Source of the DNA: Syntrophomonadaceae bacterium | GTDB taxonomy: Bacteria > Bacillota > Dethiobacteria > DTU022 > UBA8154 | Assembly: GCA_007122565.1 (NCBI GenBank) | Contig: SKTJ01000287.1 | Span: forward strand, 1 to 11,585 | Length of the DNA stretch: 11,585 nucleotides | Reading direction: 5' to 3' | Shown here: one piece after another, positions 6,536-11,585 of the stretch | Numbering within the stretch: the stretch's first letter is position 1 | Layout: the number at the start of each line of letters is the position of its first letter | Notes under the pieces: model-generated | Seen by the model: only the letters and a program-made list of their open reading frames with translations | What the model was told of the DNA's origin: nothing | Databases searched by the model: none | Made by a program: the position numbers and the translations under genes

Positions 6536-6612
6536 TGGTCGGGGCGACAGGATTTGAACCTGCGACCTCCTGGTCCCAAACCAGGCGCGCTACCAAGCTG
6601 CGCCACACCCCG
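6536..6612 (-). tRNA. tRNA-Pro (anticodon TGG)
   Basis: The minus-strand cloverleaf is complete. Acceptor CGGGGTG (from 6612) pairs with CGCCCCG, with discriminator A73 and an encoded CCA (6536-6538). The anticodon stem CCTGG/CCAGG holds the loop TTTGGGA, giving anticodon TGG at 6578-6576. The T-arm contains GGTTCAAATCC. It lies 71 bp downstream of rph-rdgB on the same strand, so a transcript from that gene could also reach it. Confidence 0.96.
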
Positions 6613-6617
6613 CTGCT

Positions 6618-6643
6618 GCTGTCTCCTCGCTTGGAGAGACAGC
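6618..6643. other. hairpin between rdgB stop and tRNA-Pro
   Basis: GCTGTCTC (6618-6625) pairs with GAGACAGC (6636-6643). No T-run follows on either strand, so it is not a terminator; a role in processing the tRNA 5' end is possible. Confidence 0.4.
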
Positions 6644-6654
6644 TTGGTGATAAA

Positions 6655-6683
6655 AGTTTAACACGGGTAAGGTGAAATTGCAA
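6655..6683 (-). promoter_or_regulatory. candidate promoter of tRNA-Pro
   Basis: On the minus strand TTGCAA (6683-6678), a 17-bp spacer and TAAACT (6660-6655) match sigma-A elements 4/6 each, about 43 bases before the mature tRNA 5' end. Confidence 0.35.
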
Positions 6684-8030
6684 CTACCCCTGCAGCTTTA
6701 ATCTATCTTTCAGTATTTCTTTGGCCTTCTGCAGGGCCTGCCCACGGTGGCTGATACGGCTTTTACTCTCCCGTCCCATTTCGGCGAATGTCCGTTTCTC
6801 CCCTTCCGGAATGAAGAGGGGATCGTAGCCAAACCCCTTTGTACCCTTAGGTGCGGTAGCAATACTGCCTTTGCAATGCCCCTCTACCGTGGCCACGGAG
6901 TGACCCGGTTGGGCCAGGGCAATAACACAGGTGAAGCGGGCTTCCCGCCTCTCAGGCGGGGCTTTCTCCATCAGCTCGAGGAGCATGGCGTTGTTTTCCG
7001 CATCACTGGCCTGCTCCCCGGCAAACCGGGCCGAATGGACTCCCGGCCGCCCGGACAGATATTCCACTTCCAGGCCCGAATCATCGGCCAGGGCCATCCC
7101 TCCCGTAAGGCGGCAAATCGTTTCCGCCTTGCAGATGGCGTTCTCTTCAAAAGTGGACCCATCCTCTGCCACAGGTGGAATCTTTGGAAAGTCGGCTAGG
7201 GAGAGTATCTCCACCGGGAGGTCGGCTAACATTTCCTTGAATTCCGTAACTTTCCCCCGGTTATGGGTGGCTAAAATCAGTTTTTTAGTTTTTTTTTGTT
7301 GCTTCATCCCTGGCTGCGATCCCAAAGCCGCTTCCTGTTTTTCAATGAGACAGCGAATTCCAGTGCCCGCCAGATCCAAAAGCTCGTTCAACTGCTCCCG
7401 GCTAAACGGCTTTTTCTCTGCCGTGCCCTGCAGTTCCACCAGTTGACCGCTGCCCGTCATAACTACATTCAGATCCACATCGGCAGCACTATCCTCAATG
7501 AATGCCAGATCTAACATCGCTTCGTCCTTCACTAAGCCCACGCTCACCGCAGCCAGATAATCCCTGAGGGGCCAGCGGGAAATCTTTTTTTCCCGCAGCA
7601 ATTTCTCCAGGGCGTCGGCAAGGGCAATATAAGCTCCCGTAATGGCAGCGGTTCTTGTCCCCCCGTCAGCCTGCAGCACATCGCAATCAATCCGAATCGT
7701 TCTTTCTCCCAGAGCCTCCATATCCACGACGGCACGCAGGGACCGGCCGATCAGCCGCTGTATCTCACTTGTCCGTCCACTGACACGCCCGCGTATCGAC
7801 TCCCGGGGACTGCGCTTATGGGTGGAACGGGGGAGCAAAGAATACTCAGCGGTTACCCAACCTCGCTGTTCCCCCCGCATCCAGGCCGCAGTGCTCTCCT
7901 CCACGGTAGCTGCGCATAAAACAATAGTCTTGCCCATCTCCAGTAAAACAGAGCCCTCTGCATAGCGCAGATAGCCCCTGGTAAATTTCACATCCCGCAG
8001 TTCATTATTGTTCCGTTCATCCGATCGCAT
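6684..8030 (-). CDS. rph-rdgB: fused ribonuclease PH - XTP/dITP diphosphatase (RdgB/HAM1)
   Basis: A 448-aa two-domain protein. Residues 1-237 are RNase PH, the phosphorolytic 3'-5' exonuclease that trims tRNA precursors: R86 in SGRTSEIQR and GTR at 124-126 bind phosphate, and D180/D186 in IEDSAADVD fit the catalytic pair. After a linker (about 238-249) residues 250-445 are the non-canonical purine NTP pyrophosphatase that removes XTP/dITP: THNRGK (255-260), ADDSGL with D317, GYDPLF (401-406) and SHRGQAL (427-433). In B. subtilis these are adjacent separate genes (rph-ysnA); here there is one open frame. Met242 in the linker marks the likely ancestral rdgB start and might still work as an internal start, though no good ribosome binding site precedes it. 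An A9 run lies at the joint (7289-7297). The N-terminus MRSDERNNNELR matches the family start. A TAGAAT -10 at 8066-8071 may drive it. Confidence 0.93.
   Translation of the reverse strand: MRSDERNNNELRDVKFTRGYLRYAEGSVLLEMGKTIVLCAATVEESTAAWMRGEQRGWVTAEYSLLPRSTHKRSPRESIRGRVSGRTSEIQRLIGRSLRAVVDMEALGERTIRIDCDVLQADGGTRTAAITGAYIALADALEKLLREKKISRWPLRDYLAAVSVGLVKDEAMLDLAFIEDSAADVDLNVVMTGSGQLVELQGTAEKKPFSREQLNELLDLAGTGIRCLIEKQEAALGSQPGMKQQKKTKKLILATHNRGKVTEFKEMLADLPVEILSLADFPKIPPVAEDGSTFEENAICKAETICRLTGGMALADDSGLEVEYLSGRPGVHSARFAGEQASDAENNAMLLELMEKAPPERREARFTCVIALAQPGHSVATVEGHCKGSIATAPKGTKGFGYDPLFIPEGEKRTFAEMGRESKSRISHRGQALQKAKEILKDRLKLQG
7289..7297 (-). other. A9 run at the rph-rdgB joint
   Basis: Nine T on the plus strand (A9 in the mRNA), with a further T6 at 7281-7286, encode the Lys-rich linker. 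Such runs are prone to polymerase slippage and also to sequencing errors. Confidence 0.8.
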
Positions 8031-8173
8031 TCCTCATCCCGCCTTCCCTAGGGCTGCCTGTTCATATTCTATCGTAAATAAGACCGTTTTGGCAGGGGTA
8101 ACATAAAATATTGTAGAATTATTATGGGAAAAGTAAATTTGTGAATAACAGCCTGCAAGGAGGTTGAAATTAA

Positions 8174-8581
8174 ATGATTATTCGCCGTATTTTTGCCTTT
8201 CTCATTGATATCGTGATTGCCACCCTGTTTTCCATCATTCCCATCCCCTTTATCAGCGGTTTGATCGCATTCCTTTATATGCTTCTGCGTGATGGCCTCA
8301 CAGATAGGGGAAGCATCGGTAAAGGGATACTGAATCTGCAGGTCATGACCCTGAGCGGACAACGGCTTAGTTATGAAGAGTCAATCCGCCGAAATATTAT
8401 TTTTGCCATTCCGTCTATATTTTATATCATTCCCCTGGTCGGCGGGATTTTAGCCCTCTTATTCGGGCTTATTGTCTACGTAATCGAACTGCTCGCCATG
8501 AACAGCAGCCCTAAAGGACAGCGTAATGGCGACCGTTGGGCCGGCACCGTAGTACAGGATGCTCCCATTTACTATCGCTAA
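8174..8581 (+). CDS. RDD family small membrane protein
   Basis: Encodes 135 aa. The N-terminus RRIFAFLID (4-12) carries the R, A/F and D pattern that names the RDD family. Two long hydrophobic regions (about 7-37 and 74-108) suggest two to three membrane segments. The middle RGSIGKGILNLQV (45-57) and the C-terminal QRNGDRWAGTVV (116-127) are typical conserved stretches. AAGGAGG lies 10 nt before the ATG. RDD proteins are mostly uncharacterised; some have been linked to ion transport or stress, so no function is assigned. It is the only plus-strand gene inside the murI-gerM-rph block, is transcribed away from rph-rdgB, and its 3' end faces gerM across two repeat copies. Confidence 0.8.
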   Translation: MIIRRIFAFLIDIVIATLFSIIPIPFISGLIAFLYMLLRDGLTDRGSIGKGILNLQVMTLSGQRLSYEESIRRNIIFAIPSIFYIIPLVGGILALLFGLIVYVIELLAMNSSPKGQRNGDRWAGTVVQDAPIYYR

Positions 8582-8610
8582 CTGTAGCTGTCCCGAAAAT
8601 GTTAAAACAA

Positions 8611-8687
8611 GTTGGACAGTTGGAAAGTTGGAAAGGAAAAGAGAAACCAGGGAAAAGCAGAATTCCAGCCATTTTCATTGTCTGATG
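8611..8687 (+). repeat. GTTGGAnn repeat element, copy A
   Basis: Three 8-base units (GTTGGACA, GTTGGAAA, GTTGGAAA), then GGAAAAGAGAAACC, GGGAAAAGCAGAA, TTCCAGCCATTTTCATTG and a final CTGATG. It is closely matched by copy B 102 bp further on and, inverted, by copy C at 10092-10157. Confidence 0.75.
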
Positions 8688-8688
8688 G

Positions 8689-8711
8689 TGCCGCCACCGC
8701 AGGGGGCGGCA
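8689..8711. other. GC-rich hairpin between repeat copies A and B
   Basis: TGCCGCC (8689-8695) pairs with GGCGGCA (8705-8711). There is no T-run, so terminator function for the RDD gene or gerM is doubtful. Confidence 0.5.
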
Positions 8712-8712
8712 T

Positions 8713-8791
8713 GTTGGAATGTTGGAATGTTTGAAAGGAAAAGATAAAACCGGGAAAAGCCGAACATTCCAGCCATTTTTATTGTCAGATG
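8713..8791 (+). repeat. GTTGGAnn repeat element, copy B
   Basis: Units GTTGGAAT, GTTGGAAT, GTTTGAAA, followed by the same downstream blocks as copy A (GGAAAAGATAAAACC, GGGAAAAGCCGAA, TTCCAGCCATTTTTATTG, CAGATG). TGGAATGTT near its start is complementary to AACATTCCA (8763-8771), so it can fold as a stem-loop. Confidence 0.75.
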
Positions 8792-8800
8792 TGCCAGGTC

Positions 8801-9856
8801 TTATTCATTTAATTGATTGATCAATAATGGAGGCGCCAGAGGTTTTCTGAAAGATGTCCCCTTAGGGAGGATTATTTCTTCGCCCTCCACCAGGATCTGC
8901 ACCCGTTCCACCCCGGGAAGTGCGGTGAGTGTGAGAACAAGCTGGTTTTTGATATTCTCTTCCCCAATGCGGCCTCCCTGGTAATTCAACAGATCCCGGG
9001 AAAAATCAACTGCCAAAACTCCTCCCTGAAGGCTGAAGTTTTTCAACTGCATATCTGCGGGCAGTTCGCTGAAAAGACCGCTCCCCGAGCGTGGCCCTTT
9101 TAAAAGTTCCTCCACGGTGGTTTCAATATGCTCCTCTCCCTCTGCAAGTACACGGGTTACCGGTACGTAAAAGATACGGTTTTCTCCGAGCAATGCACAG
9201 AAAAAGAGGCGGTGTTGCCGGCCGTGGGCCAGATCATCCACCCCTTCGGCTACCTCAAGGTTCAGGCTGTAACTCTGGTCAAACGTGCCCTTTCCGGGAG
9301 TCCCACCAGGGAAGACCTCTACCGGGTTCCCCTCCACAACTATTTCCACTTCATTCACGGTATCAAATTGCAGGAGAGTATAAATAACGCTACCCAACAC
9401 CTCCCGTTCCAAGCCCGGATCATAATCAAGGAAGGCGCTGCTGAAATCAACACGGCAAAGACCCCCGCGGATGTTAATGCCTACAATGTTTGTCTGGGGA
9501 GGTAATGTTGTGCTAATCCCGAAGCGCATCTCTTCTGCCGGGGAAGGTCCCTTGATCAATTTTTCCAGAGCAGCACGCGCCACCCCCTCTGTCCATGGTT
9601 TTAATATTGTTATGGGCAGTAAGTATTGATTTTTCCCTTCCATAAAATAGACCTTGAAGCTCAGCACACCATCGGGAATTTCGTTTCGTTCAGTCTCCTC
9701 ACCCCTAATCTCCTCTTCTTCGGCAGCGGCCTCTTCCTCCTCTTCCTGCTCCCGGAATAGCTGCGGCACGATATCCTGGAGGCAGCCGGTCGTGCTAAGT
9801 AAAATAGTAAAACAGCATAACAACATGATTAAAAGATATTTTTTTCCCCTGTTCAT
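8801..9856 (-). CDS. gerM: GerM-type spore germination/sporulation lipoprotein with two GerMN domains
   Basis: Encodes 351 aa. A basic N-terminus and hydrophobic core (7-20) end at TTGC (22-25), a somewhat weak lipobox with C25. A Glu-rich linker (about 37-56) leads to two GerMN repeats, about 66-184 and 214-331. Each has an LxKGP motif (LIKGP at 100-104, LLKGP at 251-255), a following LPP/LPA turn, and a VDFS strand (136-139 and 283-286). In B. subtilis gerM is a sporulation gene of the mother cell needed for full sporulation and germination. I chose ATG 9856 because AAAGGAAG is 6 nt upstream and the signal peptide then begins at the N-terminus; the ATG at 9916 would add 20 residues. Position between murI and rph matches B. 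subtilis. A terminator separates it from murI, and a sigma-E-like promoter lies upstream, so it is probably controlled on its own. Confidence 0.9.
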   Translation of the reverse strand: MNRGKKYLLIMLLCCFTILLSTTGCLQDIVPQLFREQEEEEEAAAEEEEIRGEETERNEIPDGVLSFKVYFMEGKNQYLLPITILKPWTEGVARAALEKLIKGPSPAEEMRFGISTTLPPQTNIVGINIRGGLCRVDFSSAFLDYDPGLEREVLGSVIYTLLQFDTVNEVEIVVEGNPVEVFPGGTPGKGTFDQSYSLNLEVAEGVDDLAHGRQHRLFFCALLGENRIFYVPVTRVLAEGEEHIETTVEELLKGPRSGSGLFSELPADMQLKNFSLQGGVLAVDFSRDLLNYQGGRIGEENIKNQLVLTLTALPGVERVQILVEGEEIILPKGTSFRKPLAPPLLINQLNE

Positions 9857-9862
9857 GACAAT

Positions 9863-9870
9863 CTTCCTTT
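9863..9870 (-). promoter_or_regulatory. ribosome binding site deciding the gerM start
   Basis: AAAGGAAG on the minus strand, 6 nt before ATG 9856; it supports the shorter start with a proper signal peptide. Confidence 0.6.
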
Positions 9871-9894
9871 CCTGAAGATTCAACTGCTTTTTTT

Positions 9895-9923
9895 TATCTA
9901 TATGTATAGTGGACAAGTAATAT
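9895..9923 (-). promoter_or_regulatory. candidate sigma-E-type promoter of gerM
   Basis: On the minus strand ATATT (9923-9919), a 14-bp spacer and CATATAGATA (9904-9895) resemble mother-cell sporulation promoters (ATAtt and CATAnnnTA). It is 39-48 bases before the gerM start. No good sigma-A pair overlaps it. Confidence 0.45.
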
Positions 9924-9928
9924 TTATG

Positions 9929-9952
9929 AAAAAATGCGGCCCGCAGGCCGCA
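9929..9952 (-). terminator. rho-independent terminator downstream of murI
   Basis: On the minus strand a 7-bp stem TGCGGCC/GGCCGCA with a 4-base loop is followed by T6. It is about 220 bases after the murI stop, with repeat sequences in between, and just upstream of the gerM promoter. Confidence 0.8.
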
Positions 9953-10001
9953 TCAATCTAATATTTTTTTTATGCGTTCAAAGCATTCAGGTATTCAAAT
10001 T

Positions 10002-10035
10002 TCAGGAGTCAAATGCAGTATACCCAAGGACTCCA
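10002..10035. other. weak inverted repeat in the murI-gerM gap
   Basis: GGAGTC near 10004 is complementary to GACTCC near 10029. This part of the 315-bp gap (9857-10171) otherwise holds the gerM promoter, the terminator and two repeats, and no credible gene. Confidence 0.3.
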
Positions 10036-10046
10036 TCAAGCTTATC

Positions 10047-10091
10047 TTTAACTTGAGACTACAGTTTCGAACAGGTATCCTGAACCCCGCT
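10047..10091 (-). repeat. dispersed 45-bp repeat, second copy
   Basis: The reverse complement matches 6149-6193 at 43 of 45 bases, including AGCGGGGTTCAGGATACCTG. It lies in the 3' region of murI and directly abuts the GTTGGAnn element. Confidence 0.8.
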
Positions 10092-10157
10092 AAATGCAGG
10101 GATGTTCTGCTTTTTCCAGGTTTTATCTTTTCCTATCCAACTATCCAACTTTCCAAC
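10092..10157 (-). repeat. GTTGGAnn repeat element, copy C (inverted)
   Basis: On the minus strand: GTTGGAAA, GTTGGATA, GTTGGATA, then GGAAAAGATAAAACC, GGAAAAAGCAGAA and CATCCCTGCATTT. This is the same order of blocks as copies A and B, which are in the opposite orientation. Confidence 0.75.
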
Positions 10158-10171
10158 TTTTCTCGCATTTT

Positions 10172-10993
10172 TTATAAGAGCAGCGGCGTTTCCTCATCGA
10201 GGACAACCTGAAAAGCTTTGATCTCTTTCTCCAGGAGTTTGACGGCCATTTTGCGGAAATTCTTCGCCGGTCCGCTCACATAAAAGCGATGCAGCGGGGA
10301 CCCCCCCGGGGGGTGCAGCATTTCTTTCTCTTCCAGAATTTTCCTCGCTTCACTTGCCGTTTCCTGCGCCGAGCTGATCAGCGTTACGTGCGGCCCCATT
10401 ACTGAGCCAATCACATCCGCCAACAGGGGGTAATGGGTGCAGCCCAGGATAAGGGTATCAACACCTTCTTTTTTCAGCGGTTGCAGGTACTGCTCTGCCA
10501 CGCCGAGCACTTCCGGAGTATGGATTAGCTCGTTTTCCACCACGAGGACAAAAAGGGGGCAGGGCCGGCTAAATACCTGAACATCCGGGGCCAGACGCTG
10601 GAAAACACGCTGGTATGCACCGCTTTCAATCGTGCCCGTAGTGCCGATTACCCCCACTTTCCGGTTAACCGTCTGCCTCAGGGCGGCCCTCACTCCAGGC
10701 TCAATTACATCCAGCAGCGGCAAGCCAACCTGCTGCCCGTAATACTCCAGTCCCGCGGACGCTGCCGAGTTACAGGCGACAATGATCATCTTTATCTGCT
10801 GTGTAAGCAAAAAATCTATAATCTGATAGGCAAAATTCCTTACCTGTTCGGAGGGGCGTGGTCCATAAGGCATGCGGGCCGTATCACCAAAATAGACGAC
10901 ATGCTCGTCGGGGAGTTGCCGGCTTATCTCCTTCACCACGGTAAGCCCCCCTACCCCTGAATCAAGTAATGCCACGGCCTTACAATTATCCAA
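10172..10993 (-). CDS. murI: glutamate racemase
   Basis: Encodes 273 aa that convert L- to D-glutamate for peptidoglycan in the cytoplasm, a cofactor-independent racemase using two cysteines. DSGVGGLTV (11-19) holds the D11/S12 site; ACNSAAS (73-79) holds C74; LGCTHYPLL (183-191) holds C185 and H187, the second acid/base pair. FGDTARMPYG (35-44) is also typical. CNSA replaces the commoner CNTA, a conservative change. The only reasonable start is TTG at 10993, with AGGGGG 8 nt upstream; the next Met is at residue 41 and would remove the active site. It is the first gene of the conserved murI(racE)-gerM-rph order, ends with its own terminator, and is divergent from the oxidoreductase operon. 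Confidence 0.94.
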   Translation of the reverse strand: MDNCKAVALLDSGVGGLTVVKEISRQLPDEHVVYFGDTARMPYGPRPSEQVRNFAYQIIDFLLTQQIKMIIVACNSAASAGLEYYGQQVGLPLLDVIEPGVRAALRQTVNRKVGVIGTTGTIESGAYQRVFQRLAPDVQVFSRPCPLFVLVVENELIHTPEVLGVAEQYLQPLKKEGVDTLILGCTHYPLLADVIGSVMGPHVTLISSAQETASEARKILEEKEMLHPPGGSPLHRFYVSGPAKNFRKMAVKLLEKEIKAFQVVLDEETPLLL

Positions 10994-11001
10994 ATTATTT
11001 T

Positions 11002-11007
11002 CCCCCT
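11002..11007 (-). promoter_or_regulatory. ribosome binding site for the TTG start of murI
   Basis: AGGGGG on the minus strand, 8 nt before TTG 10993; it supports the non-ATG start. Confidence 0.65.
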
Positions 11008-11340
11008 GTGCTTACTTAAGTTTTCTCTGACAAATCAGGAACTAACCTTACATTTTTAAAGTTTATTAAAATAGCCTCAAATAAATGTTAATCTCCGTTT
11101 ATCAGGAGGCCTGTTCAGCAACACAAGTTTAACAACTGGCCCATTCCCTGTCAATCAATAGAGTGCTTCACTAGTTAACCCGTTCTGCATAAGCTAAGCA
11201 TCAGACTTTTGGGTAGGATTTTACACCACCTGAAATAAAAAGGAGACTCTCGATTATAAAAGTGGATTTTGGGAACAGATAAGGTGTATATAGTGTATAT
11301 TAACTGGGATTTTATAAGGACTTGCTGTGCCATAATTCTC
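11008..11340. other. AT-rich gene-free divergent region
   Basis: No credible gene is seen between murI and the oxidoreductase gene. A possible murI promoter on the minus strand is TTAACA, 17 bp, TAATAA, near 11060-11094 (weak). GTGTATA is repeated in tandem near 11284-11299. AAGGAG near 11240 has no suitable start codon behind it. Confidence 0.4.
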
Positions 11341-11353
11341 CCTATTTAATATC

Positions 11354-11383
11354 TTGACTAATTTACCCAAAAAAAACTATAGA
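11354..11383 (+). promoter_or_regulatory. candidate upstream promoter of the oxidoreductase operon
   Basis: TTGACT (11354-11359), an 18-bp spacer containing an A8 run, and TATAGA (11378-11383). Confidence 0.4.
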
Positions 11384-11399
11384 ATAACTTGGTGATCTG

Positions 11400-11408
11400 T
11401 GATATAAT
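11400..11408 (+). promoter_or_regulatory. extended -10 promoter, first copy
   Basis: TGATATAAT is a perfect extended -10 (TGnTATAAT) within TGTGATATAATTT, a sequence repeated 57 bases downstream. No clear -35 is seen. Confidence 0.5.
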
Positions 11409-11456
11409 TTTCCTCAAATTGTTTATTCGGTTTTTCTACCGATAATCACTTTTATG

Positions 11457-11465
11457 TGATATAAT
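11457..11465 (+). promoter_or_regulatory. extended -10 promoter, second copy
   Basis: A second TGATATAAT within TGTGATATAATTT, 44 bases before the TTG start. GTGATA (11456-11461 region) and TATCAC (11473-11478) form an inverted repeat around it, so a regulator could bind here. Confidence 0.5.
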
Positions 11466-11494
11466 TTACTTGTATCACGACTACAGATATCATT

Positions 11495-11500
11495 AGGAGG
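11495..11500 (+). promoter_or_regulatory. ribosome binding site deciding the TTG start at 11509
   Basis: A perfect AGGAGG, 8 nt before TTG 11509. Confidence 0.75.
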
Positions 11501-11508
11501 TGCACAGT

Positions 11509-11585
11509 TTGAGCGGTGAAGTGTGCGAATTTGTTGAAAGCGGCCTGGCAGAAATCCGCTGGCATGCCCGGGGTGGGCAGGGTGC
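11509..11585 (+). CDS. 2-oxoacid:ferredoxin oxidoreductase gamma subunit, N-terminal part (cut by window end)
   Basis: Only the first 25 residues are present. EIRWHARGGQGA is the N-terminal hallmark of the gamma (PorC/PorG-like) subunit of pyruvate and related 2-oxoacid:ferredoxin oxidoreductases, which oxidise 2-oxoacids to acyl-CoA and CO2 while reducing ferredoxin. The common form is RWHGRGGQGA; here Ala replaces the first Gly. About 14 residues precede the hallmark, slightly more than in many members. The TTG start is fixed by a perfect AGGAGG 8 nt upstream. Pyruvate, 2-oxoisovalerate and 2-oxoglutarate enzymes cannot be told apart from this fragment. Tandem promoters lie directly upstream, so this is probably the first gene of its operon. 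Its presence suggests an anaerobe. Confidence 0.85.
   Translation, partial: MSGEVCEFVESGLAEIRWHARGGQG

Noticed and set aside
8559..8747. 62-codon open frame overlapping the RDD gene end
   Set aside because: It reads across the GTTGGAnn repeat copies, and the repeated peptide GKLERKR / GMFERKR simply mirrors the DNA repeat.
8611..8791. CRISPR array from the regularly spaced GTTGGAnn units
   Set aside because: Units are 8 bp in tandem with no unique spacers, the two larger copies are direct duplicates, and no cas genes are present.
8801..9916. Longer gerM product starting at 9916
   Set aside because: It would place 20 residues before the signal peptide; ATG 9856 has the ribosome binding site.
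9972..10211. 79-codon open frame in the murI-gerM gap
   Set aside because: It covers two inverted repeats and the 3' end of murI, with no ribosome binding site.
11200..11260. Insertion-sequence end or relic near GGGTAGGATTTTACACCACC
   Set aside because: It looked faintly like an IS terminus, but there is no matching inverted end, transposase frame or target duplication in view.

Overview
The window reads as the chromosome of an anaerobic, spore-forming low-to-mid-GC Firmicute (clostridial or Peptococcaceae-like). The evidence is a GerM-type germination/sporulation lipoprotein, the racE/murI - gerM - rph - rdgB gene order known from Bacillus subtilis, strong AGGAGG-type ribosome binding sites, a tRNA gene with an encoded CCA end, and the start of a 2-oxoacid:ferredoxin oxidoreductase gamma subunit. 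A benzoate-type CoA ligase hints at aromatic acid metabolism. No genus can be fixed from sequence reading alone.

Layout. (1) 13-2606, minus strand: a creatininase-family metallohydrolase followed by a benzoate/4-hydroxybenzoate-type acyl-CoA ligase. (2) 2812-6110, plus strand: an MntR-type regulator with all six metal ligands conserved, a terminator, and then a tightly packed three-gene metal ABC importer (ATPase, permease, binding lipoprotein; stop and start codons abut at both junctions). Palindromes lie in front of both transcription units and are plausible MntR operators. mntR itself is clearly AT-richer than the flanking minus-strand genes. (3) 6111-6683: a gene-free stretch with a large imperfect palindrome, several strong hairpins and a minus-strand tRNA-Pro(TGG). 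(4) 6684-8030, minus: a single reading frame fusing RNase PH to the XTP/dITP pyrophosphatase (RdgB/HAM1). (5) 8174-8581, plus: a small RDD-family membrane protein sitting in the otherwise minus-strand murI-gerM-rph block. (6) 8611-8791: two tandem copies of an ~80-bp repeat built on GTTGGAnn units. (7) 8801-9856, minus: gerM, with a possible sigma-E-type promoter. (8) 9929-10171: the murI terminator plus a composite of two repeat families. (9) 10172-10993, minus: murI with a TTG start. (10) 10994-11508: AT-rich divergent promoter region, ending in two repeated extended -10 promoters. (11) 11509-11585, plus: N-terminus of the oxidoreductase gamma subunit.

How the genes work together. mntR plus the ABC genes make a self-contained manganese (or iron) acquisition and sensing locus. 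murI makes D-glutamate for peptidoglycan, rph-rdgB combines tRNA 3'-end trimming with nucleotide-pool sanitation, and gerM acts in the spore envelope. I found no clear undescribed multi-gene system. The items most worth a second look are the non-canonical ligand set of the metal-binding lipoprotein (Glu where characterised relatives have the first His), the in-frame rph-rdgB fusion with an A9 run at the joint, and two dispersed repeat families (a 45-bp palindrome-associated repeat and an ~80-bp GTTGGAnn element) that recur within about 4 kb.
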